A stretch of 15,615 bases of DNA from Methanosarcinales archaeon. GTDB taxonomy: Archaea > Halobacteriota > Methanosarcinia > DSM-18856 > Methermicoccaceae. The notes beneath the pieces are model-generated. The model was not told the origin of the DNA and did no database searches. It saw nothing but the letters and a program-made list of their open reading frames with translations. Shown piece after piece: positions 1 through 6,935 of the stretch. The first letter of the stretch is position 1, and the number at the start of each line of letters is the position of its first letter. The DNA lies in contig QMVI01000009.1 of the NCBI GenBank assembly GCA_003661015.1, forward strand, positions 1 through 15,615. The letters run 5' to 3'. Both the position numbers and the translations under genes were made by a program.

Positions 1-1146
1 ACTCTGAGCGGTGGTGAGCTTCAGAGAGTGGCGATTACCGCAACCCTTCTGAAAGATGCTGATTTGTACATGTTTGATGAGGTTACACCATACCTTGACA
101 TATACCAGCGTATAAGGGTGGCAAAGCTCATAGAAAAACTCGGGCAGGAAAGGGCTGTGATGGTGGTGGAGCATGACCTTGCGGTTCTTGACTTAATGGC
201 AGATGCTGTCCATATCACATACGGAAAACCAGGTGTGTTCGGTGTGGTGAGCTTTCCCAAAGGGATAAGAGTCGGAATCAACCAATACTTGAAGGGGTAC
301 CTTGCAGAGGAGAACATCAGAATAAGAGACGAGAAGATAGAATTCTACATACATGCCCCTTCCCCGGATGTTGAAAGAGAGATACTCTGTTAGTTTAAAG
401 CTTTCAAAAAAAGTTATGATGGCTTCACACTGAATGTGAATCCGGGAGAGTTCAAGAAGGGGGAAGTGGTGGGAGTGCTGGGTCAGAACGGTATCGGAAA
501 AAGCACATTCATGAAGTTGTTGGCGGGGGTGATTGAACCCACCGAAGGCACTCTCGACCTCAACTTAAAGATTTCGTACAAACCCCAATATCTTGTTGTG
601 GATGAAAAACTGGAGGGAGTGAGTGTGGGGGAGCTTCTCAGGTCGATAACAGAGGAATTCGGTACGAGCCTGTATAAAACCGAAATAATAAATCCGCTTC
701 AATTGGGTGAGCTCTTGGACAGAAATTTGAGTGAGCTTTCTGGAGGCGAACTTCAGAGGGTTGCGATTGCAGCATGCTTATCACGTGATGCCGAGTTGTA
801 TTTGCTGGACGAGCCAAGTGCCCATCTGGATGTTGAGCAGAGAATGGGTGCCATAAAGGCAATCAGAAGATTCTCAGAAAGAAACGATGTGACGAGTGTG
901 GTTGTTGACCATGACATATATCTAATAGATTTGCTTGCAGAAAGGCTCCTCGTTTTCGATGGGGAGCCGGGAGTGAAAGGAGAGACGCACGGACCACTCG
1001 ATATGCGCACAGGAATGAACAAGTTTCTGAAAAACCTCGGCATCACATTCAGGAGGGACGAGGAAACAAAGAGGCCAAGAGTCAATAAACTGGATTCACG
1101 GCTGGACAGAGAGCAAAAAAAGAAAGGGGAGTACTACTACTGTTAA
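1..1146 (+). CDS. ABCE1/RLI ribosome-recycling ATPase, 5'-truncated, with in-frame TAG
   Basis: This is the 3' part of ABCE1 (RLI), the soluble twin-ATPase that splits archaeal ribosomes after termination. The window opens inside nucleotide-binding domain 1 at its signature LSGGELQRVAI, followed by Walker B (LYMFDE) and the switch region VVEHDLAVLD. Domain 2 begins after the hinge: Walker A GQNGIGKST, a second LSGGELQRVAI, Walker B LYLLDEPSAHLD, VVDHDIYLID, and the typical C-terminal block RPRVNKLDSRLDREQ ending in GEYYYC. The frame holds one TAG at 391-393 (visible codon 131) in the hinge between the domains. The same frame is open before and after it and the family sequence continues, so I read it as one gene with a sense TAG. 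The real stop is TAA at 1144-1146. The N-terminal iron-sulfur domain and Walker A of domain 1 lie outside the window. Domain 1 has DEVTPYLD where family members usually have DEPSSYLD. Confidence 0.93.
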
Positions 1147-1166
1147 CTACTGCTGTTAATCTGTTG

Positions 1167-1370
1167 TCAATCTCTTCTGAATTCAACACCCAAAAGTATC
1201 CCTGCAGCAAGAACCCAGCACAACCCAGTTGCCATATAGAACAGTATGAGACTCAAAAAAGCAACTGATGCGGGAGGTGCCTGTTTCAGAAGTATAGCCC
1301 CACTGAATACTGTGATTATGCCTGTCATAACACACAGAAGTGAAAGGGCAAGTCTTCCCTTGTATCCCAA
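1167..1370 (-). CDS. Small two-helix membrane protein, unknown function
   Basis: A 67-residue hydrophobic protein with two predicted membrane segments, at about residues 7-29 and 38-60, joined by a short loop (LLKQAPPAS) and ending in a charged tail (EFRRD). It follows the archaellin-like gene with almost no gap (that gene's stop is at 1373), so it is probably translated from the same transcript. The start used is TTG at 1370. No ATG or GTG lies further upstream in this frame for some distance, and an internal ATG at about codon 15 would remove most of the first helix. It stops at TGA. I do not recognise the family. Its place at the end of an arl-like cluster suggests a role in the filament or membrane, but that is only inference. 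Confidence 0.55.
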   Translation of the reverse strand: MGYKGRLALSLLCVMTGIITVFSGAILLKQAPPASVAFLSLILFYMATGLCWVLAAGILLGVEFRRD

Positions 1371-1372
1371 CT

Positions 1373-1948
1373 TTATGGATATAGTATCACGCTCCCGTGG
1401 GATGGATAAACACTTGGTGTCTTCAACTCAATCTTCTTATCGATTCCGCCCTCCACAAAAAACACCATCGTCAGTATGGAATCAGGACATAACTTCTGTT
1501 GGTTCTGCACATCATTAAACTCAATACTCAATTCCACCATATCACCTTCCTCAATAAAAGGTACTGGTCTGGCAGATGGTCTCCTCATCCTTATCCACGT
1601 GCTGACTGTGAAATGACCCTCTTCATACACACCTGTCGAACTGTATGTTAGGTAGGATGCATCACCCCCTTCCATCACAAGCTCGATGACCATGGAAGAT
1701 ATGTTTATTGTCCCCTGAAGTGGCTCAACCACAACATACAGAGTATCCAAACCGTCTCCATTCACACTACCTGATACGGATACAATTTTCAGGGAAGTTG
1801 TGATTCTTTCCTCACTCACCTTTGCTTTCTCTTCTATCTCGCCCGCAAATAGGTTTGTGGTGTCGATTATCACAGCTACCACCATCGAAGAAACCAGTAT
1901 GAGAGCTATGAAGAGTATGAGAGTCCCCATACCTGCCTGAGCCTTCAC
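1373..1948 (-). CDS. Archaellin-like (class III signal peptide) filament protein
   Basis: A 191-residue protein whose N-terminus, QAGMGTLILFIALIL, is the hallmark of mature archaellins: a QAG-x-GTL motif followed by the hydrophobic polymerisation helix. The body is beta-rich with alternating polar and hydrophobic strands, as in archaellin head domains, and it ends at TAA. I chose GTG at 1946-1948, which overlaps the TGA of the upstream arlG-like gene. This gives an unusually short leader (V-K-A) before the expected prepilin-peptidase cut. An upstream ATG at 2059 would add 37 residues of Gly/Cys/Pro-rich sequence that is the shadow of arlG, so I reject it. It forms a tight cluster with the arlF- and arlG-like genes. 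A non-motile archaellin-like pilin is an alternative. Confidence 0.75.
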   Translation of the reverse strand: MKAQAGMGTLILFIALILVSSMVVAVIIDTTNLFAGEIEEKAKVSEERITTSLKIVSVSGSVNGDGLDTLYVVVEPLQGTINISSMVIELVMEGGDASYLTYSSTGVYEEGHFTVSTWIRMRRPSARPVPFIEEGDMVELSIEFNDVQNQQKLCPDSILTMVFFVEGGIDKKIELKTPSVYPSHGSVILYP

Positions 1949-2376
1949 AGTTGTTTTGTGTCTGTCACCCCATTTGGCAGGGCAACCATCACAAGGTCCC
2001 CTTGCTGGTATGCATCCCCCACCTCCTTTGATATCTGAATCATCTCTCCACTTTCCCATATTCCATCCCCATCGTCATTGACTATTGATATCTGGTCCAG
2101 GTCTGAATCGTATTTGCCATTGAAGAAGACCAAAACATTTGAAGCATTCAAAGCTGTCGAGCCTGTGTTCAGCACATATATATAGTCTCTGTTATCTGCC
2201 AGAGGGTCGTTCACCACCTCGATATCTGTCTTCATGACCTCCTCTATGTGTCCATTCTTCATAACATACGATTCCGATATGGAGCTTACTGCACTGAACA
2301 AAGCAACAACGACCACGATAGCTATGAGCATCGAGGATATGAAGAATATCGCCTGAGATATCGATTCTCCAGCCAT
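1945..2376 (-). CDS. arlG: ArlG (FlaG)-like archaellum stator-associated protein
   Basis: A 143-residue protein with a short polar N-terminus (MAGESISQ) and one N-terminal membrane helix of about 20 residues, followed by an extracellular beta-sandwich-like domain (VLNTGSTALNASNVLVFFNG). This is the architecture of ArlG/FlaG, which works with ArlF to anchor the archaellum to the S-layer. The ATG start is supported by a strong Shine-Dalgarno, GGAGGTG at 2384-2390, seven bases upstream. The gene begins one base after the arlF-like stop and its TGA overlaps the GTG of the archaellin-like gene, so the three are translationally coupled. No TAG occurs in the frame. A related FlaF/FlaG paralogue remains possible. 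Confidence 0.75.
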   Translation of the reverse strand: MAGESISQAIFFISSMLIAIVVVVALFSAVSSISESYVMKNGHIEEVMKTDIEVVNDPLADNRDYIYVLNTGSTALNASNVLVFFNGKYDSDLDQISIVNDDGDGIWESGEMIQISKEVGDAYQQGDLVMVALPNGVTDTKQL

Positions 2377-2377
2377 T

Positions 2378-2800
2378 TCATTTCACCTCCACAGTAACAG
2401 ATGCTCCGCAGTCTGTTATTATTTTGATATTCCCTTTCAGTCCTCCAAAGTGGAGTTTAACCCTCCCACCCGGATAGAGATAATGGGAAGACGCGTCAAA
2501 TATTCGGGTTGTGGTATAAACGCCATCATCAAGAACAATCACCTTGTCGAGGTCGATCGTATATTCGCCTGAGTTGTAGAGGTAATATGTCCTTGGTGGC
2601 TGCAGAACATACACGGTGTTTCCATCCTTATCCTGAACTTCTATAGAGGTCTTCAACTGCTTCATCATCCTCACATGCTCTTCCTGATTCGCTTCTCTAA
2701 CCTTTTCATAACTTGTCGATATGGTCGGATAACTAAACGAGAACACGAGTAAAGCGCCCACAAGTATTATGGCAGTAGATACAGATGTTGCAAACCCCAT
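2378..2800 (-). CDS. arlF: ArlF (FlaF)-like archaellum anchoring protein
   Basis: A 140-residue protein starting MGFATSVSTAIILVG, a good match to the archaellum protein ArlF/FlaF: a very short leader, one N-terminal membrane helix (about residues 5-25), a helical stretch, then an outside beta domain. ArlF binds S-layer protein and partners ArlG. I chose ATG at 2800 and not the TTG at 2824, because a TATA palindrome lies at 2826-2833, about 29 bases upstream of this ATG, making the gene leaderless. The TTG would sit right against the TATA box. It stops at TGA, one base before arlG. It is the first gene of the minus-strand cluster. The motor genes (arlH, arlI, arlJ) are not in the window. Confidence 0.75.
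   Translation of the reverse strand: MGFATSVSTAIILVGALLVFSFSYPTISTSYEKVREANQEEHVRMMKQLKTSIEVQDKDGNTVYVLQPPRTYYLYNSGEYTIDLDKVIVLDDGVYTTTRIFDASSHYLYPGGRVKLHFGGLKGNIKIITDCGASVTVEVK
2384..2390 (-). promoter_or_regulatory. Ribosome-binding site of the arlG-like gene
   Basis: The minus strand has GGAGGTG seven bases upstream of the arlG ATG, inside the end of the arlF-like gene. It fixes the start and fits an internal operon gene. Confidence 0.7.
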
Positions 2801-2825
2801 ACGAAAGAAAGTGTGGAGAAACAAC

Positions 2826-2833
2826 TTTATAAA
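2826..2833 (-). promoter_or_regulatory. TATA box of the arlF-led cluster
   Basis: TTTATAAA is a perfect palindrome centred about 29 bases upstream of the arlF ATG. This is the normal archaeal TATA spacing if transcription starts at or next to the start codon. It marks the cluster as a separate transcription unit from the DUF2551-like gene upstream. Confidence 0.65.
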
Positions 2834-2847
2834 CTTTTATGAGTTGT

Positions 2848-2865
2848 TTGAAACTTAAAACAAAA
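2848..2865 (-). terminator. Possible T-rich terminator after the DUF2551-like gene
   Basis: Directly after the TAA of the DUF2551-like gene the minus strand reads ATTTTGTTTTAAGTTT, with several runs of three to four T. Archaeal RNA polymerase commonly stops at such oligo-T tracts. It lies just before the arlF promoter. The call rests on composition and position only. Confidence 0.35.
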
Positions 2866-3159
2866 TTATATATTTTCGAGAACAAGTTTCAGTGATTCCT
2901 CATACCCATTCTTCAGTTGGTATCTTTTCACATTTCTTTCTGTGTACACCCTAAGAATGCCCATTCTCGCCCCCATAAAACCCAGAATTGAGCCGACACT
3001 TCTTCGAGATACATCGAAATCTGCTGACAGAAGATGCTAATAAACATCCAACACAGTAAAACTCTTGTTATCGAGTATGTACCGAAGAATCTCCCTCCTG
3101 ACCCCCTCCCTATCCCCATCCAGATACTTTATGAGCTTTAGCACGACATCCTTGTTCAT
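2866..3159 (-). CDS. DUF2551-like small archaeal protein, with in-frame TAG
   Basis: A 97-residue protein that exists only if TAG at 3037-3039 (codon 41) is read as sense. The N-terminal half contains VRREILRYILDNKSFTV-LDVY, then the TAG, then HLLSADFDVSRRSVGSIL, GILRVYTERNVKRYQLK and a TAA stop at 2866-2868. The layout (VRR..., a SFTVxxVY helix, FDVSxRSVxSxLG and GILRV...KRY) resembles DUF2551, a helix-turn-helix-like family I know from methanogens and relatives. The TAG sits in the VYxxL helix between two halves of the same family. The start is ATG at 3157-3159 with a TATA-like palindrome (3185-3194) about 30 bases upstream. It lies 31 bases after the radical SAM gene. The function is unknown, and a DNA-binding role is inferred from the fold pattern only. 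Confidence 0.8.
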
Positions 3160-3184
3160 AGTATCACTTTCACTCCATACTCCT

Positions 3185-3194
3185 ATAAATTTAT
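3185..3194 (-). promoter_or_regulatory. TATA-like palindrome before the DUF2551-like gene
   Basis: ATAAATTTAT is its own reverse complement and is centred about 30 bases upstream of the DUF2551-like ATG. It overlaps the last codon and TAA of the radical SAM gene. This suggests the small gene can be transcribed by itself, probably without a leader. Confidence 0.5.
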
Positions 3195-4237
3195 GTTCGA
3201 TTTCCGATATGGTTCACGATATCGTTTCCAATTGGCTCCATCTCAACCACAAGTCTGTCCCATGTTGGATATCTCTCCACAAACCATGCATCGAAGTAGG
3301 ATGATAATTCGACTGCGATTGAGAGCGAGGTCTCAATGGATCCATCCACCACGTCGTACATATACTCTGGAACACCCATCTCCTCAAGCAACTCCAGAAT
3401 ATCTTTGTTATCTCCCTCCACCACCCCATACAAAAGAGTTCCATCCTCAGTTATTGTATCAAAACATCTTGCAACTCTCTTGGCAGTTCTTTTGAGTCTG
3501 TTCCTCAGCTGGATACTATCCTTGAAAGATGATGAGCAAAAATGAAGCTTGGCTGATGTGGAGTTTGCTATTTCAACTGCCAATTCTCTTGACCCGGCAA
3601 CCGCACATCCCTCATCGTCTTTGAGGCGCAGTCCTCTTTTTCTGAGGTTCTCAGCACATCCATCTGAAAACTCAAGTTCGTTAAGGTTCAGAAAACATCC
3701 CGTCCTTTCACACACCTTCACAACATCCCATACGCCCGTCCTCCCCAAATCCTCGTATGCTGGAACCTCAAACCCGACTTCTATTCCAAGAGATGAGGCT
3801 TCCATCACACACCTCTCATACTCTGCCAAGTTCTCATACACTGGATGAAATCTGAGTTCGTCCAATCCGTGTTCATATAATTTTCTGAGTGTGTTCAACT
3901 TTGGAGCAAGGACTGTATACATATGAATATGGAAATCATCGCCGAACTCCTTTTTCAAACACATCATGTACTCAAGAACTCTATCGAGTTTGAGCAGAGG
4001 TTCCCCGCCCGTGAATCCTGCCCCGAGTGCATCTTGGTTGATTGCCTCTTCGACAACATCGCTCTACGAAGATACAGGTCTTTCATTCGCAAATACCACA
4101 TCCCCTTTCCTATTATCTGAAAGAGGACAGTAGAAACATGAAGTGATACACTCTCCAGTAATGAAGAGCACAAGTTTGGCACCCTCCATACATATCCTAC
4201 AGCCCTCTGGCAAGTATGTCCAGAAATTCTCTCCCAC
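3191..4237 (-). CDS. Radical SAM protein, COG2108 type, with in-frame TAG
   Basis: A 348-residue radical SAM enzyme of the archaeal COG2108 type, related to pyruvate-formate-lyase activases; its substrate is unknown. The start region contains LPEGCRICMEGAKLVLFITG, then the iron-sulfur motif C30-x3-C34-x2-C37 (GECITSCFYCPL), FANERPV, an in-frame TAG at codon 58 (4064-4066), GAGFTGGEPLLKLD (the SAM-binding GGE motif) and FHIHMYTVLAPKL. The TAG falls between the cluster-binding cysteines and the GGE motif, so both halves are needed for a working enzyme. The stop is TAA at 3191-3193. I chose GTG at 4235-4237 because the conserved N-terminus starts there and a central TATA lies about 27 bases upstream. 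An annotation starting at the internal ATG (3967) would lack the whole cluster site. It is divergent from the HerA-like gene. Confidence 0.9.
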
Positions 4238-4260
4238 ACTACATAGGTTGTGGTTAAAGA

Positions 4261-4268
4261 TTTATATG
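4261..4268. promoter_or_regulatory. Shared TATA element between the radical SAM and HerA-like genes
   Basis: TTTATATG contains a TATA palindrome centred at about 4264.5, which is 27.5 bases from both the GTG at 4237 and the ATG at 4292. One symmetric element could place initiation at both start codons. Confidence 0.55.
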
Positions 4269-4291
4269 CTTCGCAAGAAATTGAGAAATGA

Positions 4292-5800
4292 ATGAGCATT
4301 GGCATAATATTTGGAGAGACTGACTCCTTCAGATTCAAAGTCGCACTCACAAATTCAAAGAGTGCAAGACGCAGAGATTACGTGAAGGTCTGGCACGACC
4401 CAGAAGGATGGGTGCTATGTCAGATTGTCAAGATAACGAGGTCGAACGAAAAATTCTCAGAAGAGAGTATTTTCGAGAATGAGGTTGTTGAGAGTCCGGG
4501 GGATAAGGTTATCGCTCATGTGGAGGTGATAGGCTCAAGGGATGAATTTGGAAATCTGAGACTTCCAATGACACCTTTTTCTCCGGGAGACAAAGTCTTC
4601 AAGGCTGATGTACAGCTCATCAGGAAGGTACTGGGACTGAATGATAACGGGCTGTACATTGGAATGCTTGATGGATACAACATTCCGGTCTATCTTGACC
4701 CCAACCACATCGTCCAGAAGCACTGTTCTATACTCGCCAAAACAGGCAGTGGAAAATCGTACACTGCCGGGGTCATACTTGAAGAGCTTCTGGAAACTGG
4801 CATTCCACTGCTTGTTATAGACCCGCATGGTGAATATGCCTCGTTGAAGTTCCCCACCACCGATAAAAAAATCGAGAGATTCAACATAAGACCAAAGGGG
4901 TTCTCTTCAGAGGTTACGGTGTATTCACTTCCGACCTCAAATAATCCCGATGCTGACAAAACTCTGAGGCTGGATGGAGAGAACCTGAGTGCAACTGATA
5001 TTGTAAAACTCATACCAGACAACCTAACATCCACACAGCTTGGGATTCTGTACGAGGCAGTGAACAGACTGAAAAAAGAGGGGGGACAGTACAACTTAGA
5101 GGACATCATTACCGAGGTTGCCAATACTCAGAGCAATGTACGTTGGAGTGTGCTTGCAAAACTTGAGCAGATAAATGAGAGCGGCCTTTTCTCAGGAAGA
5201 CCAACCCCAATGCATGCACTGTTCAGAGATAACCACGCAAGCGTGATAGACATGAAGGGTACATCTCCTGAACTTCAGCAAGTTGTGACAGCATTGGTGT
5301 GTGAGAGATTGTTTGAGTACAGAAAAAAGAACATAGTGCCCCCCGGGATGCTCGTAATAGAGGAGGCACACAATTTCTGCCCAGAAAGAGGATTTTCAAG
5401 AGCGGTTAGTTCGGATGTGATCAGAAATATAGCATCCGAAGGAAGAAAATTCGGACTTGGGCTCATGGTCATATCGCAGAGACCTGCAAGAATAGACAAA
5501 AACGTCCTGTCCCAGTGCAATACTCAGATAATACTTCGTGTAACGAACCCAAACGACATCCAAGCTATCACCAAAGGACTCGAAGGAATAACTGGAAATT
5601 TGGTGGATGATATAAAGAGCTTGCCAACTGGAGTTGCCGTACTCTCATCAAGTAATATCGAATTCCCCATAGTGGTCAGAATTAGACCGAGGAGGACAAA
5701 ACACGGAGGAGAATCTGTTAGAGTTGTGAAACACAAATCAAAGAAGGGAGTCAAAAAGGAAGGTGGAGGTTTCTTCTCGAAGTTATTCGGTACAAAATAA
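4292..5800 (+). CDS. HerA-type DNA-translocating ATPase (HAS-barrel/DUF87)
   Basis: A 502-residue member of the HerA/FtsK superfamily. Residues 1 to about 110 form a beta-rich N-terminus of HAS-barrel type. The RecA-like core follows, with Walker A AKTGSGKS (149-156), IDPHGEY (177-182), Walker B MLVIEEAH (353-360), EGRKFG (383-388) and the sensor SQRPARIDK (395-403). HerA hexamers pump DNA and, with NurA, resect double-strand breaks. A NurA-like gene occurs in this window but 6 kb away, so this may be the repair HerA or a paralogue. The C-terminus is basic and ends GGGFFSKLFGTK. The ATG is about 27 bases from a TATA box, implying a leaderless transcript. It stops at TAA and contains no TAG codon. 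Confidence 0.88.
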   Translation: MSIGIIFGETDSFRFKVALTNSKSARRRDYVKVWHDPEGWVLCQIVKITRSNEKFSEESIFENEVVESPGDKVIAHVEVIGSRDEFGNLRLPMTPFSPGDKVFKADVQLIRKVLGLNDNGLYIGMLDGYNIPVYLDPNHIVQKHCSILAKTGSGKSYTAGVILEELLETGIPLLVIDPHGEYASLKFPTTDKKIERFNIRPKGFSSEVTVYSLPTSNNPDADKTLRLDGENLSATDIVKLIPDNLTSTQLGILYEAVNRLKKEGGQYNLEDIITEVANTQSNVRWSVLAKLEQINESGLFSGRPTPMHALFRDNHASVIDMKGTSPELQQVVTALVCERLFEYRKKNIVPPGMLVIEEAHNFCPERGFSRAVSSDVIRNIASEGRKFGLGLMVISQRPARIDKNVLSQCNTQIILRVTNPNDIQAITKGLEGITGNLVDDIKSLPTGVAVLSSSNIEFPIVVRIRPRRTKHGGESVRVVKHKSKKGVKKEGGGFFSKLFGTK

Positions 5801-5806
5801 TTTAAA
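5801..5806 (+). promoter_or_regulatory. TATA-like element for the DUF362 gene
   Basis: TTTAAA lies immediately after the HerA-like stop codon and is centred 27.5 bases upstream of the DUF362 ATG at 5831. This is the same spacing as at other starts in this window, so the gene probably has its own leaderless promoter. Confidence 0.45.
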
Positions 5807-5830
5807 TGGAGAGATGGTTAGGGGAATTGT

Positions 5831-6913
5831 ATGAGTGATGTGATGTACAAGGACGCACATGAACATTCTGAAAAGGATAGCCAGCCCAATGTCATAAAGA
5901 GGGTTTTGCCAGAGCTACTCGACATCAGGAAAGGGGAGCTGGTTGCAATCAAGTTCCACCCCGGAGACTATGGAAACACAACACATGTAAGACCTGTTGT
6001 GATAAGAGCCATTGTGGATGTGGTGAGAGAGGAAGGTGGAGAGCCGTTCCTCACGGAAAGTACCGTACTCTACAAAAGCAAGAGATTTGATGGCAGGGGT
6101 GTTGTGGAAGTTGCAGCTATGAACGGTTTCACCCATGCAAGCATGGGAGCTCCATTCATCGTTGCAGATGGCATCAGAGGTGATGATGGTGTGGTGGTGG
6201 CGGTTGGTGGCAAGGAGATAGACGAGGTGGAGGTTGCAAGCGCATGCGCAAAGGCGGATTATATGATAGTTGTCTCTCATGGAAAAGGACATCCAGCAAG
6301 CGGATTTGGTGGGGCGGTAAAACATCTTGGAATGGGATGTCTCACTAAATCTGGAAAGAGGAAGGTTCATGTTGTATGTCAGCCAGTTGTAGATGTGGAG
6401 AAGTGTACCGGGTGTGGAAAATGTGTTGAAGCTTGCCCTTGGGATGCAATACATGTTGTGAATCAGAAGGCTGAAATCGACAGAGAGAAGTGTGCTGGTG
6501 AGTTATCATGTGTATCAGTGTGTCCTAATGGAGCCATTTCAGAGCCGGCAGGCTCGAGAGAGAAGATGCAGATGAGATTGGGCGAAGCATCCCTTGCTCC
6601 CATCAAGGTACTCAGCAAACGAATAACCTACATCAACTGGGTCTATCAGATAACCGCGGGATGTGATTGTTTTAAGTTCTCGAACACCCCCATGACTGAA
6701 GATGTTGGAATGTTGTTTTCCCATGATCCGGTTGCAATCGACTGTGCAACCATAGACTTGATAAACGAGAAGATGTTCCTTCACGAATATCAGAATGTGA
6801 ACAAGTTGAGAGACAAACTTGAAGGTGTGTGGGAAGTATCTCCATGGATTCACGTAGAAAGTGCAGAGAAGCTTGGTGCTGGATCGAGTAAGTATGTACT
6901 CACAAAAATATAA
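5831..6913 (+). CDS. DUF362 protein with ferredoxin-like domain
   Basis: A 360-residue DUF362-family protein with an inserted two-cluster ferredoxin segment. The N-terminal part includes GELVAIKFHPGDYGNTTHVRP and, further on, the conserved SHGKGHPASGFGGAVKHLGMG. The first cluster motif is complete: C192, C195, C198 and C202 (CTGCGKCVEACP). The second is not: C221, C227 and C231 are present, but the expected second cysteine is E224 (KCAGELSCVSVCP). The C-terminal part has HDPVAIDCATIDLIN, typical of the family. The reaction is not known; a soluble redox role is likely. It starts at ATG 31 bases after the HerA-like stop with its own TATA-like element, and ends at TAA facing the COG1395 regulator. 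Confidence 0.88.
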   Translation: MSDVMYKDAHEHSEKDSQPNVIKRVLPELLDIRKGELVAIKFHPGDYGNTTHVRPVVIRAIVDVVREEGGEPFLTESTVLYKSKRFDGRGVVEVAAMNGFTHASMGAPFIVADGIRGDDGVVVAVGGKEIDEVEVASACAKADYMIVVSHGKGHPASGFGGAVKHLGMGCLTKSGKRKVHVVCQPVVDVEKCTGCGKCVEACPWDAIHVVNQKAEIDREKCAGELSCVSVCPNGAISEPAGSREKMQMRLGEASLAPIKVLSKRITYINWVYQITAGCDCFKFSNTPMTEDVGMLFSHDPVAIDCATIDLINEKMFLHEYQNVNKLRDKLEGVWEVSPWIHVESAEKLGAGSSKYVLTKI

Positions 6914-6935
6914 TAACCATAGAAATTGACCATAA

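Noticed and set aside
28..1146. Two separate ABC transporter ATPases in tandem, split at the TAG at 391-393.
   Set aside because: Both parts are in the same frame, match the two halves of ABCE1 in order, and the second has no start with a promoter or ribosome site that includes the hinge.
2928..3119. A 63-codon minus-strand ORF in another frame.
   Set aside because: It shows no family sequence and is the out-of-frame shadow of the DUF2551-like gene.
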